This document shows positions 27,172-35,924 of a stretch of 64,000 bases of DNA, one piece after another. This stretch comes from Pseudomonas farris (lineage in GTDB: Bacteria; Pseudomonadota; Gammaproteobacteria; Pseudomonadales; Pseudomonadaceae). The translations under genes and the position numbers were made by a program. The stretch covers positions 186,001 through 250,000 of the forward strand of contig NZ_JAHSTV010000004.1 in assembly GCF_019145235.1 (NCBI RefSeq), written 5' to 3'. Under the pieces are notes generated by a model. It saw only the letters and a list, made by a program, of their open reading frames with translations. It was not told the DNA's origin and searched no databases. The stretch's first letter is position 1. Each line of letters begins with the position of its first letter.

Positions 27172-27474
27172 TCAACCGGCCTTGTCGTTGTCCTGTTCTG
27201 GCGTTTCGATGCCGGGCTCTACTTCGCTTGTTTGTGGCCGGGTTTTGGTAGTCGATGGCGCCTGTACATCAGGCGCTTCACGCGGGTAACCGGGCATCCC
27301 TCGGGCGTCACTCGGGCCTTGGCGATGGTCTTCAGCGTTCCTTTCCTTGTCCCAGTCTGTGGTGGTGTTCGGGTCTTCATCGCGGCCAGCGGTACCGAGC
27401 ACGCAGCCGTCGTCATTGGGGTTGCTCAAATCCTCGGTGGGCTCATCTTTGGTGGTAGAAGGATCGGGTTTCAT
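27172..27474 (-). CDS. Small acidic, probably disordered protein of unknown function
   Basis: The 100-aa product is very rich in Asp, Glu, Pro, Thr and Asn and has no hydrophobic core or membrane segment. Its opening MKPDPSTTKDEPTEDLSNPN and ending ETPEQDNDKAG suggest an unstructured protein. I recognise no domain. The start at 27474 is chosen because GGAG lies about eight bases upstream; the frame is open to 27567 but that part is not of similar composition. It is separated from both neighbours and probably has its own promoter. Its Shine-Dalgarno falls in a predicted hairpin (see 27479-27514). Confidence 0.6.
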   Translation of the reverse strand: MKPDPSTTKDEPTEDLSNPNDDGCVLGTAGRDEDPNTTTDWDKERNAEDHRQGPSDARGMPGYPREAPDVQAPSTTKTRPQTSEVEPGIETPEQDNDKAG

Positions 27475-27478
27475 ATCA

Positions 27479-27514
27479 GTCTCCAATACGAGGTAATGGA
27501 ACTTCTTTGGAGAC
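27479..27514 (-). promoter_or_regulatory. Hairpin sequestering the Shine-Dalgarno of the small acidic protein
   Basis: Eight-base arms GTCTCCAA and TTGGAGAC are separated by 20 bases. On the mRNA (minus strand) the second arm contains the GGAG that serves as ribosome site for the ATG at 27474. The stem would hide it, which suggests translation control by temperature, protein or RNA. This is structure read by eye only. Confidence 0.4.
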
Positions 27515-27691
27515 ACTGTCAGTGCCAGAGTGCAGCGCAATTGACGAATGGTGTCTGCGATCTCCACAGCAAGGGCCGCTGGACTCGATCCGGCAATGGG
27601 GCCGGCCAGGCGCTGATCAGCGAAAACGATGGGAGAAAATCGGCCGCAGCAACGCCCTGCGCTTGTTTGGTCTGCAGTAACGGCACCCGGG

Positions 27692-28636
27692 TCAGGGCAT
27701 CAGCGCTTCAAGCTTGCGATTGCCAACCATCGCCCCGTGCATACACTCATCCAGGAACCTCACCACCGTCCCCATGCAGGCGACCCGCTCCTCGACATGA
27801 GGCATATGGCTGGAGTTCTGGAACAACGCCCAACGCACGTTCGGGATCTGCTCCAGATAAGGTCTGACCACCGTCGGTGTTGCTTCATCGTAGCGACCGG
27901 AGATCACCAGCGTCGGCACGTTGATGTGCCGCAAGCGGTCGACAATGGTCCAGTTTTTCAGGCTGCCTATCACATGAAACTCCGTCGGCCCGCTCATGGC
28001 ATGGTAAACGGTGGGATCGGCATCGACCTGGGCAAACGTACGCGCGACTTCGTCCGGCCAGGGAAGGACGCGACACACATGGTTGTCGTAAAAGACCCTC
28101 GAAGCTTCCTGATAGGCGACCGCTTGAAAATCCCCTGCCCGTTCGTGTTCAAGCAACGTTTCATGTACGCCGACAGGCAACAATTGACGTAAACGGTTAG
28201 CTTCCTCAACCCAGACGCGCATATCCGAAGGGGAATTGGCGGCAATCAAGGCCCGCAGCCCCGCAGGTTGCCGTACGGCGTGCTCACTGGCGAGCATGCC
28301 ACCCCAGGATTGCCCCAGCAGCGCGTAATTGTCGCTGATTTCCAGATGATCCAGCAGGTTGTCCAGTTCATCGAGAAACAGCGCTACGTTCCAGAACGAG
28401 GCATCTTTTTCCGGCAGGTGGGTCGAGCGACCGTTACCCAGTTGATCGTAATGAACCACCGGATAGCCACTCGCGGCGATGTCCTTGAAAGCGTCGACGT
28501 AATCATGCGTGCAGCCCGGGCCGCCATGCAGAATCACCAGCGGCGTGTTTTTACCGTCGAAGTGACCCGTGACGCGGTACCAGGTCTGATAAGGACCAAA
28601 AGGTGCGAAGCCTTCACGTATTCCGATAGATTCCAT
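27692..28636 (-). CDS. Proline iminopeptidase-like alpha/beta hydrolase (S33)
   Basis: A 314-aa cytoplasmic alpha/beta hydrolase with the prolyl iminopeptidase features HGGPG (oxyanion region), GQSWGG (nucleophile Ser), GRYDEATP (acid Asp) and [10 protein letters not shown] (His). S33 enzymes release N-terminal proline or other residues from short peptides. It lies 93 bases downstream of the LuxR-type gene on the same strand, so the two may be cotranscribed. A paralogue is divergently encoded at 29669. In Pseudomonas sp. GM79 two peptidases, PipA and AapA, accompany PipR; which one this corresponds to cannot be decided here. The start at 28636 is preceded by a G-rich stretch; a frame from 28672 is also open. 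Confidence 0.88.
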   Translation of the reverse strand: MESIGIREGFAPFGPYQTWYRVTGHFDGKNTPLVILHGGPGCTHDYVDAFKDIAASGYPVVHYDQLGNGRSTHLPEKDASFWNVALFLDELDNLLDHLEISDNYALLGQSWGGMLASEHAVRQPAGLRALIAANSPSDMRVWVEEANRLRQLLPVGVHETLLEHERAGDFQAVAYQEASRVFYDNHVCRVLPWPDEVARTFAQVDADPTVYHAMSGPTEFHVIGSLKNWTIVDRLRHINVPTLVISGRYDEATPTVVRPYLEQIPNVRWALFQNSSHMPHVEERVACMGTVVRFLDECMHGAMVGNRKLEALMP

Positions 28637-28709
28637 TTCTGTTTGCCGCCCCTGAAAAACCGTACGGCACACGATACCGGGATCAGATTTTCGAAATAAC
28701 TAGAGAAAC

Positions 28710-28730
28710 AAATAGGTTTCTGCCCTATTT
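28710..28730. repeat. Inverted repeat AAATAGG-N7-CCTATTT at the end of the LuxR gene
   Basis: Perfect seven-base arms flank a seven-base spacer, and the element touches the last base of the LuxR-type gene's stop codon. It lies between that gene and the downstream peptidase gene. It could be a weak terminator or attenuator, or a second regulator site; no clear U tract follows on the minus strand. Confidence 0.35.
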
Positions 28731-29488
28731 CAGCTATCGAGCAATCGATAGTGGGTAGCCCGAACCACGGCCTGGACCCGATTCTTGGCCCCGAGTTTAT
28801 GCATGGCCGAGGTCAGGTGGAGGCTGATGGTGGCCAATGAGCGATTCAGATGACTGGCAATCTCGGCGGCGGTCAGGCCCTCAGCCGCCCATTTAAGGCA
28901 CTCGCGTTCACGTTTGGTCAGGTGAATGGGAGGCGTGTGAGCCTCTTTGCCAAGCAACGGATAGGCCGCTTCCTGCAAGGCATGGGAAATCAGGCTGAAA
29001 TCCGCCAGGGTCCGCCGGGCATCGCAAAGGACACTGCTGCTGGCGGTACGCAGCCCGGTCAAGGAGGCAAAGCCGCCTCTGGGCAGATGAATCGGGACCG
29101 ACACACCACAGGTCATCTGCGCGTCTTCCAGATAATTCACCACTGGCGCATGGCACTGACTGATGACCGGCTCCAGCACGGTGTCAGTCCCGGGTTTGTA
29201 AGACCAGACAAAGGGTGAAACACAATTGAGTGCTACCTGCTGGACAGGGTCGATCTGGTAGTAACCCTCTGCACACCAACGCGCATGCCAATCGGCTGGT
29301 GTGTTGCGCAGTTTGAGCACCGCGGGCGTGATCAACTTGCCTTCATGGTCCAGCGGTACCGGGCTGTAGTCGTACACCAAGGCCTCAAAGCCCAGCTCTT
29401 CGGCCAACAGCAAGGCGTTGTCCATCAGCTCATCCAGGCTCTTGCCCGACAACAGACGGGGATTGAGGTCTGATAGCTTCGTCTGCAT
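28730..29488 (-). CDS. pipR: LuxR-family solo regulator of the OryR/PipR (plant/peptide-responsive) type
   Basis: The 252-aa regulator has an N-terminal autoinducer-binding domain (about residues 15-165) and a C-terminal LuxR helix-turn-helix (about 185-250, LTKRERECLKWAAEGLTAAEIA...HLTSAMHKLGAKNR). The AHL-receptor positions equivalent to TraR W57, D70, P71 and W85 are W67, D80, P81 and W95. The tyrosine equivalent to Y61 is tryptophan (W71), a change typical of plant-associated solos that do not bind AHLs. No luxI is nearby. It sits between two proline iminopeptidase-like genes and beside a peptide ABC transporter, the arrangement described for PipR. The name is by this resemblance. Confidence 0.85.
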   Translation of the reverse strand: MQTKLSDLNPRLLSGKSLDELMDNALLLAEELGFEALVYDYSPVPLDHEGKLITPAVLKLRNTPADWHARWCAEGYYQIDPVQQVALNCVSPFVWSYKPGTDTVLEPVISQCHAPVVNYLEDAQMTCGVSVPIHLPRGGFASLTGLRTASSSVLCDARRTLADFSLISHALQEAAYPLLGKEAHTPPIHLTKRERECLKWAAEGLTAAEIASHLNRSLATISLHLTSAMHKLGAKNRVQAVVRATHYRLLDS

Positions 29489-29601
29489 CCATTGCCCTCC
29501 CTAATTAATTTCAATCCTGAAATTCAGCACGTAGAATGCCACGCCTCGGCGAGGGACTGCCAGACCAAACCTATAACAAATACTAGCTTTTGGGCACATG
29601 A

Positions 29602-29614
29602 CTTACTCAGTAAG
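29602..29614. promoter_or_regulatory. Palindrome CTTACTCAGTAAG, candidate PipR-binding site
   Basis: A perfect 6-1-6 inverted repeat lies in the 180-bp space between the divergent regulator and peptidase genes, 54 bases before the ATG at 29669. Its place and symmetry fit a LuxR-type operator of the peptidase-transporter operon. No experimental site is known to me for comparison at base level. Confidence 0.5.
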
Positions 29615-29668
29615 GTAGGCCATTTAGTTTGCCTGCGAACCGGTCAGCATCATAAAGGGAGAGTTGCG

Positions 29669-30556
29669 ATGTGGCGTGAAATCGAGCCGGACCAGCACTA
29701 TAACGTCAAGGTCGATGGCCACAATCTGGTGGTTTATAGCTTTGGCGAGGGCGATGAGGTCCTACTGTGCCTCAATGGAGGCCCGGGGCTTCCCTGCGAT
29801 TATCTGCGTGACGCCCATGGCTGGCTCAAGGACAAGGGGCTGCGCGTTGTCGCCTTCGACCAACTCGGCACCGGGGCGTCTGACAGACCCGAAGACCCGT
29901 CCCTCTGGGACATCACCCGTTATGTCGCTGAGGTGGAAACCGTCCGTCAGGCCCTCGACCTGGGCCGGGTGCACTTGCTGGGGCACTCCTGGGGCGGCTG
30001 GCTGGCGATCGAATACGCCATTTACCACCCTCACGCACTCAAAACCCTGATTCTGGAAAACACGGTAGGCGATATCCCCCACCTGTCTCAGGAACTGGAG
30101 CGTCTGCGTGGCGCGCTGGGCAGCGAAACCGTGGCCATGATGCAACGCCATGAAGCCATGGGCACCCTCGATCACCCGCAATACCAAGCGGCGATCACCC
30201 TCCTCAACTATCGCCACGTCTGCCGCCTGGACGAGTGGCCGGCACCGGTCACGCGCTCTCTGGGCGACTGGAACATGGGGCCCTACACAACCATGCAGGG
30301 GCCGAATGAGTTTCTCTATGTCGGCAACCTGAAAAACTGGAACCGTCTGCAGGAAATGGCCGACTTCACCATGCCGGTATTGATTACCACCGGCCAACAC
30401 GACGAACTCACACCCGCCTGTGCCATGCGCATGAAAATGGCGCTCAAGGATGCTGCGCTGCATGTGTTCCCCAACAGCAGCCATATGCCCTTCTATGAAG
30501 AACCTCACGCCTACTTTCCGGTGTTGCTGGATTTCCTCCAGCGGCACCGAGGTTAG
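29669..30556 (+). CDS. Proline iminopeptidase-like alpha/beta hydrolase (S33), first gene of transporter operon
   Basis: A 295-aa hydrolase with the same catalytic set as its paralogue across the regulator: LNGGPG, GHSWGG, TGQHDELTP and NSSHMPFYEE. It starts the + strand operon; only three bases separate its stop from the first permease gene. This suggests that peptides brought in by the transporter are cut by this enzyme. The start at 29669 follows GGGAGAG; the frame open from 29492 would run through the promoter region. In the GM79 model such peptidases degrade the inducing peptide-like signal, giving negative feedback. Confidence 0.88.
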   Translation: MWREIEPDQHYNVKVDGHNLVVYSFGEGDEVLLCLNGGPGLPCDYLRDAHGWLKDKGLRVVAFDQLGTGASDRPEDPSLWDITRYVAEVETVRQALDLGRVHLLGHSWGGWLAIEYAIYHPHALKTLILENTVGDIPHLSQELERLRGALGSETVAMMQRHEAMGTLDHPQYQAAITLLNYRHVCRLDEWPAPVTRSLGDWNMGPYTTMQGPNEFLYVGNLKNWNRLQEMADFTMPVLITTGQHDELTPACAMRMKMALKDAALHVFPNSSHMPFYEEPHAYFPVLLDFLQRHRG

Positions 30557-30559
30557 TCG

Positions 30560-31507
30560 ATGAATCTGTCGCGTTACCGTTTCATCCTGTCACGGCCCCT
30601 GCAACTGCTGCCGGTGCTGTTCGGCATCAGTCTCATCACGTTTGTGCTAGTGCGCTCGATTCCCGGCGACCCGGCGCGCGCCCTGCTCGGCTCGCGCAGT
30701 ACGCCGGAGGGGCTGCTCAGGGTTCGCGCTCAGTTCGGCCTCGATCAGCCGCTGTGGATGCAGTACTTCTACTTCCTGAAAAACCTGTTCAACGGCGATC
30801 TTGGCCAGTCATTGCTGTACAAGGTCGACGCCTTGAAGCTGATCAGCACACGCATCGAGCCCACGCTGTTTCTGGTGCTTGGCAGTGTGCTGCTGGCAAT
30901 GTTGATCGCGGTGCCGCTGGCCACCGTTGCGGCCCGCAACAAGGGTGGCTGGGGCGACAACCTGATCCGCCTGTTCACCACCGCCGGGCTCGGCATGCCG
31001 GCGTTCTGGCTGGGGATCATGTTGATCCTGCTATTCAGTGTGCAACTGGGCTGGTTCCCGGTTTCCGGCTACGGCCGCTCCTGGCTGGACAAACTGCACC
31101 ACATGGTCCTGCCCTGCCTGACCATTGCCCTGGCGTTATCGGCGGTGCTGGTACGCAATCTGCGGGCAAGCATGCTGATGGAGTTGCAAGCCGACCATGT
31201 CACGGCAGCCCGGGCTCGCGGTCTGTCTGAAGACGCGGTGTTTCGTCGGCATGTGCTGCCCAACTCACTCGTACCCGCCGTCAACCTGCTGGCGGTGAAC
31301 ATCGGCTGGCTGATCAGCGGCACAGTGGTCATCGAGAGTCTGTTCGCCATTCCCGGGATCGGCCAGTTGTTGGTCCGAGGTATCTTTACTCGTGACTACA
31401 TGGTGGTCCAGGGCGTGGCGATGGTGCTGGCCTGCGCCACCGTGGCGGTAAACTTCCTCGCTGATGTGATCACGGTAGCCATCGATCCACGGGTAAAAAT
31501 CCGATGA
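30560..31507 (+). CDS. Oligopeptide/dipeptide ABC transporter permease (DppB-like)
   Basis: The 315-aa product has six transmembrane helices with the DppB/OppB N-terminus LQLLPVLFGISLITFVLVRSIPGDPARALLG, in which a large periplasmic loop follows helix one. The cytoplasmic coupling motif AARARGLSEDAVFRRHVLPNSLVPAV is the EAA-type loop that meets the ATPase. It overlaps the second permease gene by four bases. It would import peptides, or a peptide-like signal, across the inner membrane. Confidence 0.93.
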   Translation: MNLSRYRFILSRPLQLLPVLFGISLITFVLVRSIPGDPARALLGSRSTPEGLLRVRAQFGLDQPLWMQYFYFLKNLFNGDLGQSLLYKVDALKLISTRIEPTLFLVLGSVLLAMLIAVPLATVAARNKGGWGDNLIRLFTTAGLGMPAFWLGIMLILLFSVQLGWFPVSGYGRSWLDKLHHMVLPCLTIALALSAVLVRNLRASMLMELQADHVTAARARGLSEDAVFRRHVLPNSLVPAVNLLAVNIGWLISGTVVIESLFAIPGIGQLLVRGIFTRDYMVVQGVAMVLACATVAVNFLADVITVAIDPRVKIR

Positions 31508-32358
31508 GCAGTCAGGCAACGACGGTTCCCCGACTGAACCTGCGCCTGGGTTTGCGCAACCCTCGATTGGCAATGGGATTGGGCCTGACAATCCTGCTCG
31601 GTTGGCTAGTGCTGGCGATCTTCGCGCCCTGGATCGCGCCCTTTGATCCCATCGCCCAGAACACCGATATTCGCCTGCTGGCCCCGCATCTGGCCCACCC
31701 GTTCGGCACCGACAATTTTGGCCGAGACGTCTTGTCTCGAGTGATCTGGTCGGCCCGCATCGACTTGCAGCTGGCAGTGATCGGGGTCATTTTTCCGTTT
31801 CTGATCGGCACCTGTGTCGGGGCCTTGTCCGGCTATATTGGCGGGCGTTTCGATACGTTCTGCATGCGCCTGATCGATATCATCCTGGCCTTCCCGTTCC
31901 TGGTGTTGATGCTGGCGATCATGGCGATCCTCGGCCCCGGCCTGATGAGTTTCTACATCGCCATGGCCCTGGTGGGCTGGGTGTCCTACGCGCGGTTGAT
32001 CCGCTCGCAGATCCTGATCCTCAAGGAAAGCGATTTCGCCCTGGCCGCCAAAAGCCTCGGCTTCAGTCATGGGCGCATTCTGTTTCGGCACCTGCTGCCG
32101 AACGCGATGTTCGGCTCGATCGTGTTTTCCATGTCCGATGCGGTGCTGGTATTGCTCAACGGCGCGGCGGTCAGTTACCTCGGCCTCGGGGTTCAACCAC
32201 CGACTGCCGAGTGGGGCACGATGGTCGCCGAAGGCCAGAGTTTCATTACTTCCGCCTGGTGGATCTGCACCTTTCCGGGATTGGCGATCGTCACCCTGGC
32301 CATGGGCTTCAGCCTGCTGGCTGACGCTGTTGCCGAACATCTGGGTGAACGCTCATGA
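31504..32358 (+). CDS. Oligopeptide/dipeptide ABC transporter permease (DppC-like)
   Basis: A 284-aa permease of the DppC/OppC type with the N-terminal NPRLAMGLGLTILLGWLVLAIFAPWIAPFDP, then HPFGTDNFGRDVLSRVIWSARIDL and the coupling loop AAKSLGFSHGRILFRHLLPNAMFGSIV. It pairs with the preceding permease to form the membrane channel. The start overlaps the upstream stop and the stop overlaps the next start, each by four bases. Confidence 0.93.
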   Translation: MSSQATTVPRLNLRLGLRNPRLAMGLGLTILLGWLVLAIFAPWIAPFDPIAQNTDIRLLAPHLAHPFGTDNFGRDVLSRVIWSARIDLQLAVIGVIFPFLIGTCVGALSGYIGGRFDTFCMRLIDIILAFPFLVLMLAIMAILGPGLMSFYIAMALVGWVSYARLIRSQILILKESDFALAAKSLGFSHGRILFRHLLPNAMFGSIVFSMSDAVLVLLNGAAVSYLGLGVQPPTAEWGTMVAEGQSFITSAWWICTFPGLAIVTLAMGFSLLADAVAEHLGERS

Positions 32359-33341
32359 GTGCGCCTGTGCTGAAGGTCGAAGAGCTCAGCGTCATCGCCC
32401 GTAAGGGTGAGCACGAGGTAACGCTGGTGGATCGCTTGTCCTTTGACCTGGCCGAGGGTGAAGTACTCGGACTGGTGGGGGAAAGCGGCTCCGGCAAAAC
32501 CATGGCTTGTCGCGGTTTGATGAGGCTGCTGCCGTCGCCGAACCTGCGAGTCGAAGGCACAACCGTGCAACTGGCCGGGGAAAATCTGTTGCATCTGGAC
32601 GAGGCCGGCATGCGTCGCATGCGTGGGCGTCAGCTGGGAATGATTTTCCAGAACCCCAGCAGCCATCTCGATCCTTTGATGCGCATCGGCGAGCAGATTG
32701 GCGAGGGTATTCGTCTGCACCAAGGCGCCAGCAAGCGCGAAGCCCGCGCCCAGGCCATCGACGTACTTAGGCAAGTGGGCATTCCCGATCCGCAGCAACG
32801 AGTCGACTGTTACCCTCACGAATTTTCCGGCGGTATGCGTCAGCGAGCGATGATCGCCGTGGCACTGGGTTGCAACCCCAACGTGCTGATCGCCGACGAA
32901 CCGACCACCGCCCTCGACGTTACGGTGCAAGCGCAGATCCTGCGCCTGCTGCTCGATCTTCGTGACCAGCGTGGCCTGTCAATCATCTTGATCACCCATG
33001 ACCTGGGGGTCGTTGCCCAGACCTGCGACTCGATTGCCGTGATGTACGCCGGACGCTTGTGCGAGCACGGCAACAAACACGAAGTGCTGGCGTATCCACG
33101 CCACCCTTACACCGCTGGATTGATCGACTGTCAGCCGGCCACCAGTCACGGTCACGCATTGCTCAAAACCATCGCCGGGCAACCGCCCCTGCTTGATGCC
33201 CTGCCCCAAGGGTGTCGCTTCAATCCGCGCTGCCAGCAAACCGGCAGCCAATGCACATCACTGATGCCGAGTTTGCAGCCCGTCAGCCATGGACACCGCA
33301 TCGCTTGCCATTACCCCTTGGCCGTCGGAGACCGCTCATGA
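32355..33341 (+). CDS. Oligopeptide ABC transporter ATP-binding protein (DppD-like)
   Basis: The 328-aa ATPase has Walker A GESGSGKT, signature FSGGMRQR, Walker B VLIADEPTTALD and switch histidine in ILITHDLG. A C-terminal oligopeptide-transporter extension contains the Cys-rich pattern CRFNPRCQQTGSQC, thought to bind an iron-sulfur cluster in this subgroup. It forms a heterodimer with the next gene's product. Confidence 0.93.
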   Translation: MSAPVLKVEELSVIARKGEHEVTLVDRLSFDLAEGEVLGLVGESGSGKTMACRGLMRLLPSPNLRVEGTTVQLAGENLLHLDEAGMRRMRGRQLGMIFQNPSSHLDPLMRIGEQIGEGIRLHQGASKREARAQAIDVLRQVGIPDPQQRVDCYPHEFSGGMRQRAMIAVALGCNPNVLIADEPTTALDVTVQAQILRLLLDLRDQRGLSIILITHDLGVVAQTCDSIAVMYAGRLCEHGNKHEVLAYPRHPYTAGLIDCQPATSHGHALLKTIAGQPPLLDALPQGCRFNPRCQQTGSQCTSLMPSLQPVSHGHRIACHYPLAVGDRS

Positions 33342-34309
33342 CCCTGCTCAAGGTCAAGGATCTGCAGGTGCGCTTCGCCGCGCCAGGCACTGGTCTGCTG
33401 GGCATGAACCGGCAATGGCTGACAGCCGTCAACGGCGTTTCGCTGACCCTCTCGGCCGGGGAAACGCTCGGGCTGGTCGGCGAGTCGGGCAGCGGTAAAA
33501 GCAGCCTGGGGCGGGCGATTCTGCACCTTAACGAGATCTACGCCGGGCAGGTGCTGTTCGACGGCATCGACATGGCCCACGCCGGGAAGGTCGACATCGA
33601 GCGGCTGCGTCATGAGACGGCGATGGTTTTTCAAGACCCTTACGCCGCTCTCAATCCACGCCTGAGCATCGGTGAGACCCTTGCGGAAGTGCTCCGGGTA
33701 CAACGCAAGGTGCCACAATCGCTGATTGCCGCCCGAGTCGATGAACTGCTGACGCTGGTTGGTCTGCGACCCGAATTGGCCTCGCGCAAACCGCACGCCT
33801 TGAGCGGCGGCCAATGCCAGCGTGTCGGGATCGCCCGCGCGCTGGCCGTGGAGCCGCGCCTGATCGTCGCCGATGAATGCGTGGCCGCGCTGGACGTGTC
33901 CATCCAGGGGCAGATCATCAACCTGCTGCTGGAGCTGCGCCAGCGCATGAACCTGGCGATTGTGTTCATCGCCCATGATCTGGCGATCGTTCGCCGGCTC
34001 TGTGATCGGGTGGCGGTGATGTACCTGGGCAAGATCGTCGAAGAAGGCCCCGTGGAGGAAGTATTTCGCGCCCCGCGACATCCTTATACCGCCGCGCTGA
34101 TCCAGTCGATTCCGGAAATCGATCCGGCCCGGGCGCTACCCATCGACCCGTTGCCCGGAGAACCGCCCAGCCCTTTGCAGCTGCCATCCGGCTGCGCTTT
34201 TCACCCGCGCTGTCGCTACGTTCGTCCCGCTTGTAGCCAGGTGGCGCCCCCTACCCGTCAACTCGAAGCTCGCCGTTATGACTGCGTGCTCGAGGAGCCT
34301 CTGTTTTAA
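33338..34309 (+). CDS. Oligopeptide ABC transporter ATP-binding protein (DppF-like)
   Basis: A 323-aa ATPase with Walker A GESGSGKS, signature LSGGQCQR, Walker B LIVADECVAALD and H-loop IAHDLAIV, plus the C-terminal CAFHPRCRYVRPAC cysteine pattern. The Walker B follow-on is DECVAALD instead of the usual DEPVSALD, a mild deviation that leaves the catalytic glutamate in place. The ATG at 33338 overlaps the preceding stop; a frame from 33212 lies inside the upstream gene and is rejected. Confidence 0.92.
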   Translation: MTLLKVKDLQVRFAAPGTGLLGMNRQWLTAVNGVSLTLSAGETLGLVGESGSGKSSLGRAILHLNEIYAGQVLFDGIDMAHAGKVDIERLRHETAMVFQDPYAALNPRLSIGETLAEVLRVQRKVPQSLIAARVDELLTLVGLRPELASRKPHALSGGQCQRVGIARALAVEPRLIVADECVAALDVSIQGQIINLLLELRQRMNLAIVFIAHDLAIVRRLCDRVAVMYLGKIVEEGPVEEVFRAPRHPYTAALIQSIPEIDPARALPIDPLPGEPPSPLQLPSGCAFHPRCRYVRPACSQVAPPTRQLEARRYDCVLEEPLF

Positions 34310-34342
34310 AAAACCACGTACTCATCAAGAAGGAGTTTGACC

Positions 34343-35857
34343 ATGAGATCCAGGCATTTGAAATTGCTCGCCGCGGCCACATTGACGGCTTGCACCCTTG
34401 CCAGCGGCATTGCTCAGGCGGCCGGTGTACTCACCATCGGTTGCCGTGAAGAAAGCACCACGTTCGACCCGATCAAGAGCGCGCAAAACCGCGATACCTG
34501 GGTGTTTTCCAATGTCTACGACACACTGATCCGGGTCGACAAGGCCGGCAGCAAGATGGAACCCGGCCTGGCTGAAAGCTGGAAAGTCTCCGACGATGGC
34601 CTGACCTACACCTTCAAAATGCGCGCGGCGAAGTTCTCCGATGGCTCGCCGATCACGGCCGATGATGCGGCATTCAGTCTGTTGCGCACTCGCGATAACA
34701 AGGCCTCGCTGTGGAGCGATGCCTACAAACTGATCGACACGGCGAAAGCGGCCGACCCGCGTACCCTGGTCGTTACCCTGACCACCCCGTCGGTACCGTT
34801 CCTCTCGCAACTGGCCTCGCCGACCGTGTCGGTTCTCTCGCAGAAGGCCATGACCCGTATGGGCGAAGATGCCTATGCGCAAGAGCCTGTGGTCTCAGGG
34901 GCATTTTTTGTCAAAGAGTGGCTGCGCGGCGACCGCGTGAAGCTGGAGAAGAACCCGCATTTCTGGCAGGCCGACAAAGTCAGCCTGGATGGCGTGGAGT
35001 GGATTTCCATCCCTGACGACAATACCCGGATGCTCAAGGTGCAGGCAGGTGAGCTGGACTCAGCGATCTTCGTACCGTTTTCGCGCGTCGATGCGCTGCG
35101 CAAGGACCCCAACCTGACTATCCACTCCGACCCTTCTACTCGGGAAGATCACCTGTTGATCAACCATGAGCACGGTCTGCTGAGCAAGCCTGAAGTACGT
35201 CAGGCACTGGACATGGCGATCAACAAAAAATCGGTGGTCGATACCGTCACCTTCGGCCATGGTCAGGAGGCTTACTCCTACATTCCCAAGGGCTCGCTTT
35301 ACCACTACGCCGACAACTTGAAGCGTCCATTCGACCCGGCCAAAGCCAAGCAGATGCTGAGCGATGCCGGCGCAGCGGGCATGAAGCTGAATTACGTGGT
35401 CAACGCCGGCAACGAAGCCGATGAGCAAATTGCCGTGCTGGTTCAACAGCAACTGGCGGCCGTCGGTGTGACCGCCACCCTGCAAAAGGTCGACCCCACC
35501 CAGAGCTGGCAGATGCTGGTCGACGGTGACTACGACCTGTCTGTGATGTACTGGACCAACGACATCCTTGACCCGGACCAGAAGACCACCTTCGTTCTGG
35601 GCGACGACACCAACATGAACTACATGACCCGCTACAAGAACGACAAGGTCAAGAATCTGGTGTCAGCCGCCCGAGTGGAAGCGGACCCGGCCAAGCGTGA
35701 ACAGATGTACGTCGACCTACAGAAGGTCGCCAAACAGGACGTCAACTGGATCGACCTTTACTACAGCCCGTACATCAACATTTCGCGCAAGAACATAGAA
35801 AACTTCCAGCAGAATCCGCTGGGACGTTTCTCTCTTGAAGAAACAGTGAAGAACTAA
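34343..35857 (+). CDS. Extracellular peptide-binding protein of ABC transporter (SBP family 5, DppA-like)
   Basis: The 504-aa periplasmic protein has a signal peptide (about residues 1-28, ending SGIAQA). The family 5 fold starts VLTIGCREESTTFDPIKS and contains GLAESWKVSDDGLTYTFKMR and DMAINKKSVVDTV. It captures the peptide ligand for the transporter. A strong AAGGAG lies before the ATG at 34343. It is the last gene of the operon, which ends in an intrinsic terminator. Having the binding protein at the 3' end is less common than at the 5' end. Confidence 0.93.
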   Translation: MRSRHLKLLAAATLTACTLASGIAQAAGVLTIGCREESTTFDPIKSAQNRDTWVFSNVYDTLIRVDKAGSKMEPGLAESWKVSDDGLTYTFKMRAAKFSDGSPITADDAAFSLLRTRDNKASLWSDAYKLIDTAKAADPRTLVVTLTTPSVPFLSQLASPTVSVLSQKAMTRMGEDAYAQEPVVSGAFFVKEWLRGDRVKLEKNPHFWQADKVSLDGVEWISIPDDNTRMLKVQAGELDSAIFVPFSRVDALRKDPNLTIHSDPSTREDHLLINHEHGLLSKPEVRQALDMAINKKSVVDTVTFGHGQEAYSYIPKGSLYHYADNLKRPFDPAKAKQMLSDAGAAGMKLNYVVNAGNEADEQIAVLVQQQLAAVGVTATLQKVDPTQSWQMLVDGDYDLSVMYWTNDILDPDQKTTFVLGDDTNMNYMTRYKNDKVKNLVSAARVEADPAKREQMYVDLQKVAKQDVNWIDLYYSPYINISRKNIENFQQNPLGRFSLEETVKN

Positions 35858-35881
35858 GCAATCGTTGCATGGAAAACAAAT

Positions 35882-35909
35882 GGACCTCTTTTCAGAGGTC
35901 CTTTTTTTA
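35882..35909 (+). terminator. Rho-independent terminator of the peptidase-transporter operon
   Basis: The stem GGACCTCT/AGAGGTCC with a four-base loop is followed by a run of seven T on the + strand. It lies 25 bases after the binding-protein stop and before the convergent pilus operon. Confidence 0.9.
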
Positions 35910-35924
35910 TACCTGGAGCAGGGA

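Noticed and set aside
29489..29668. Possible luxI-type synthase or AHL circuit near the LuxR gene
   Set aside because: No synthase-like frame is present in the neighbourhood; flanking genes are peptidases and a peptide transporter.
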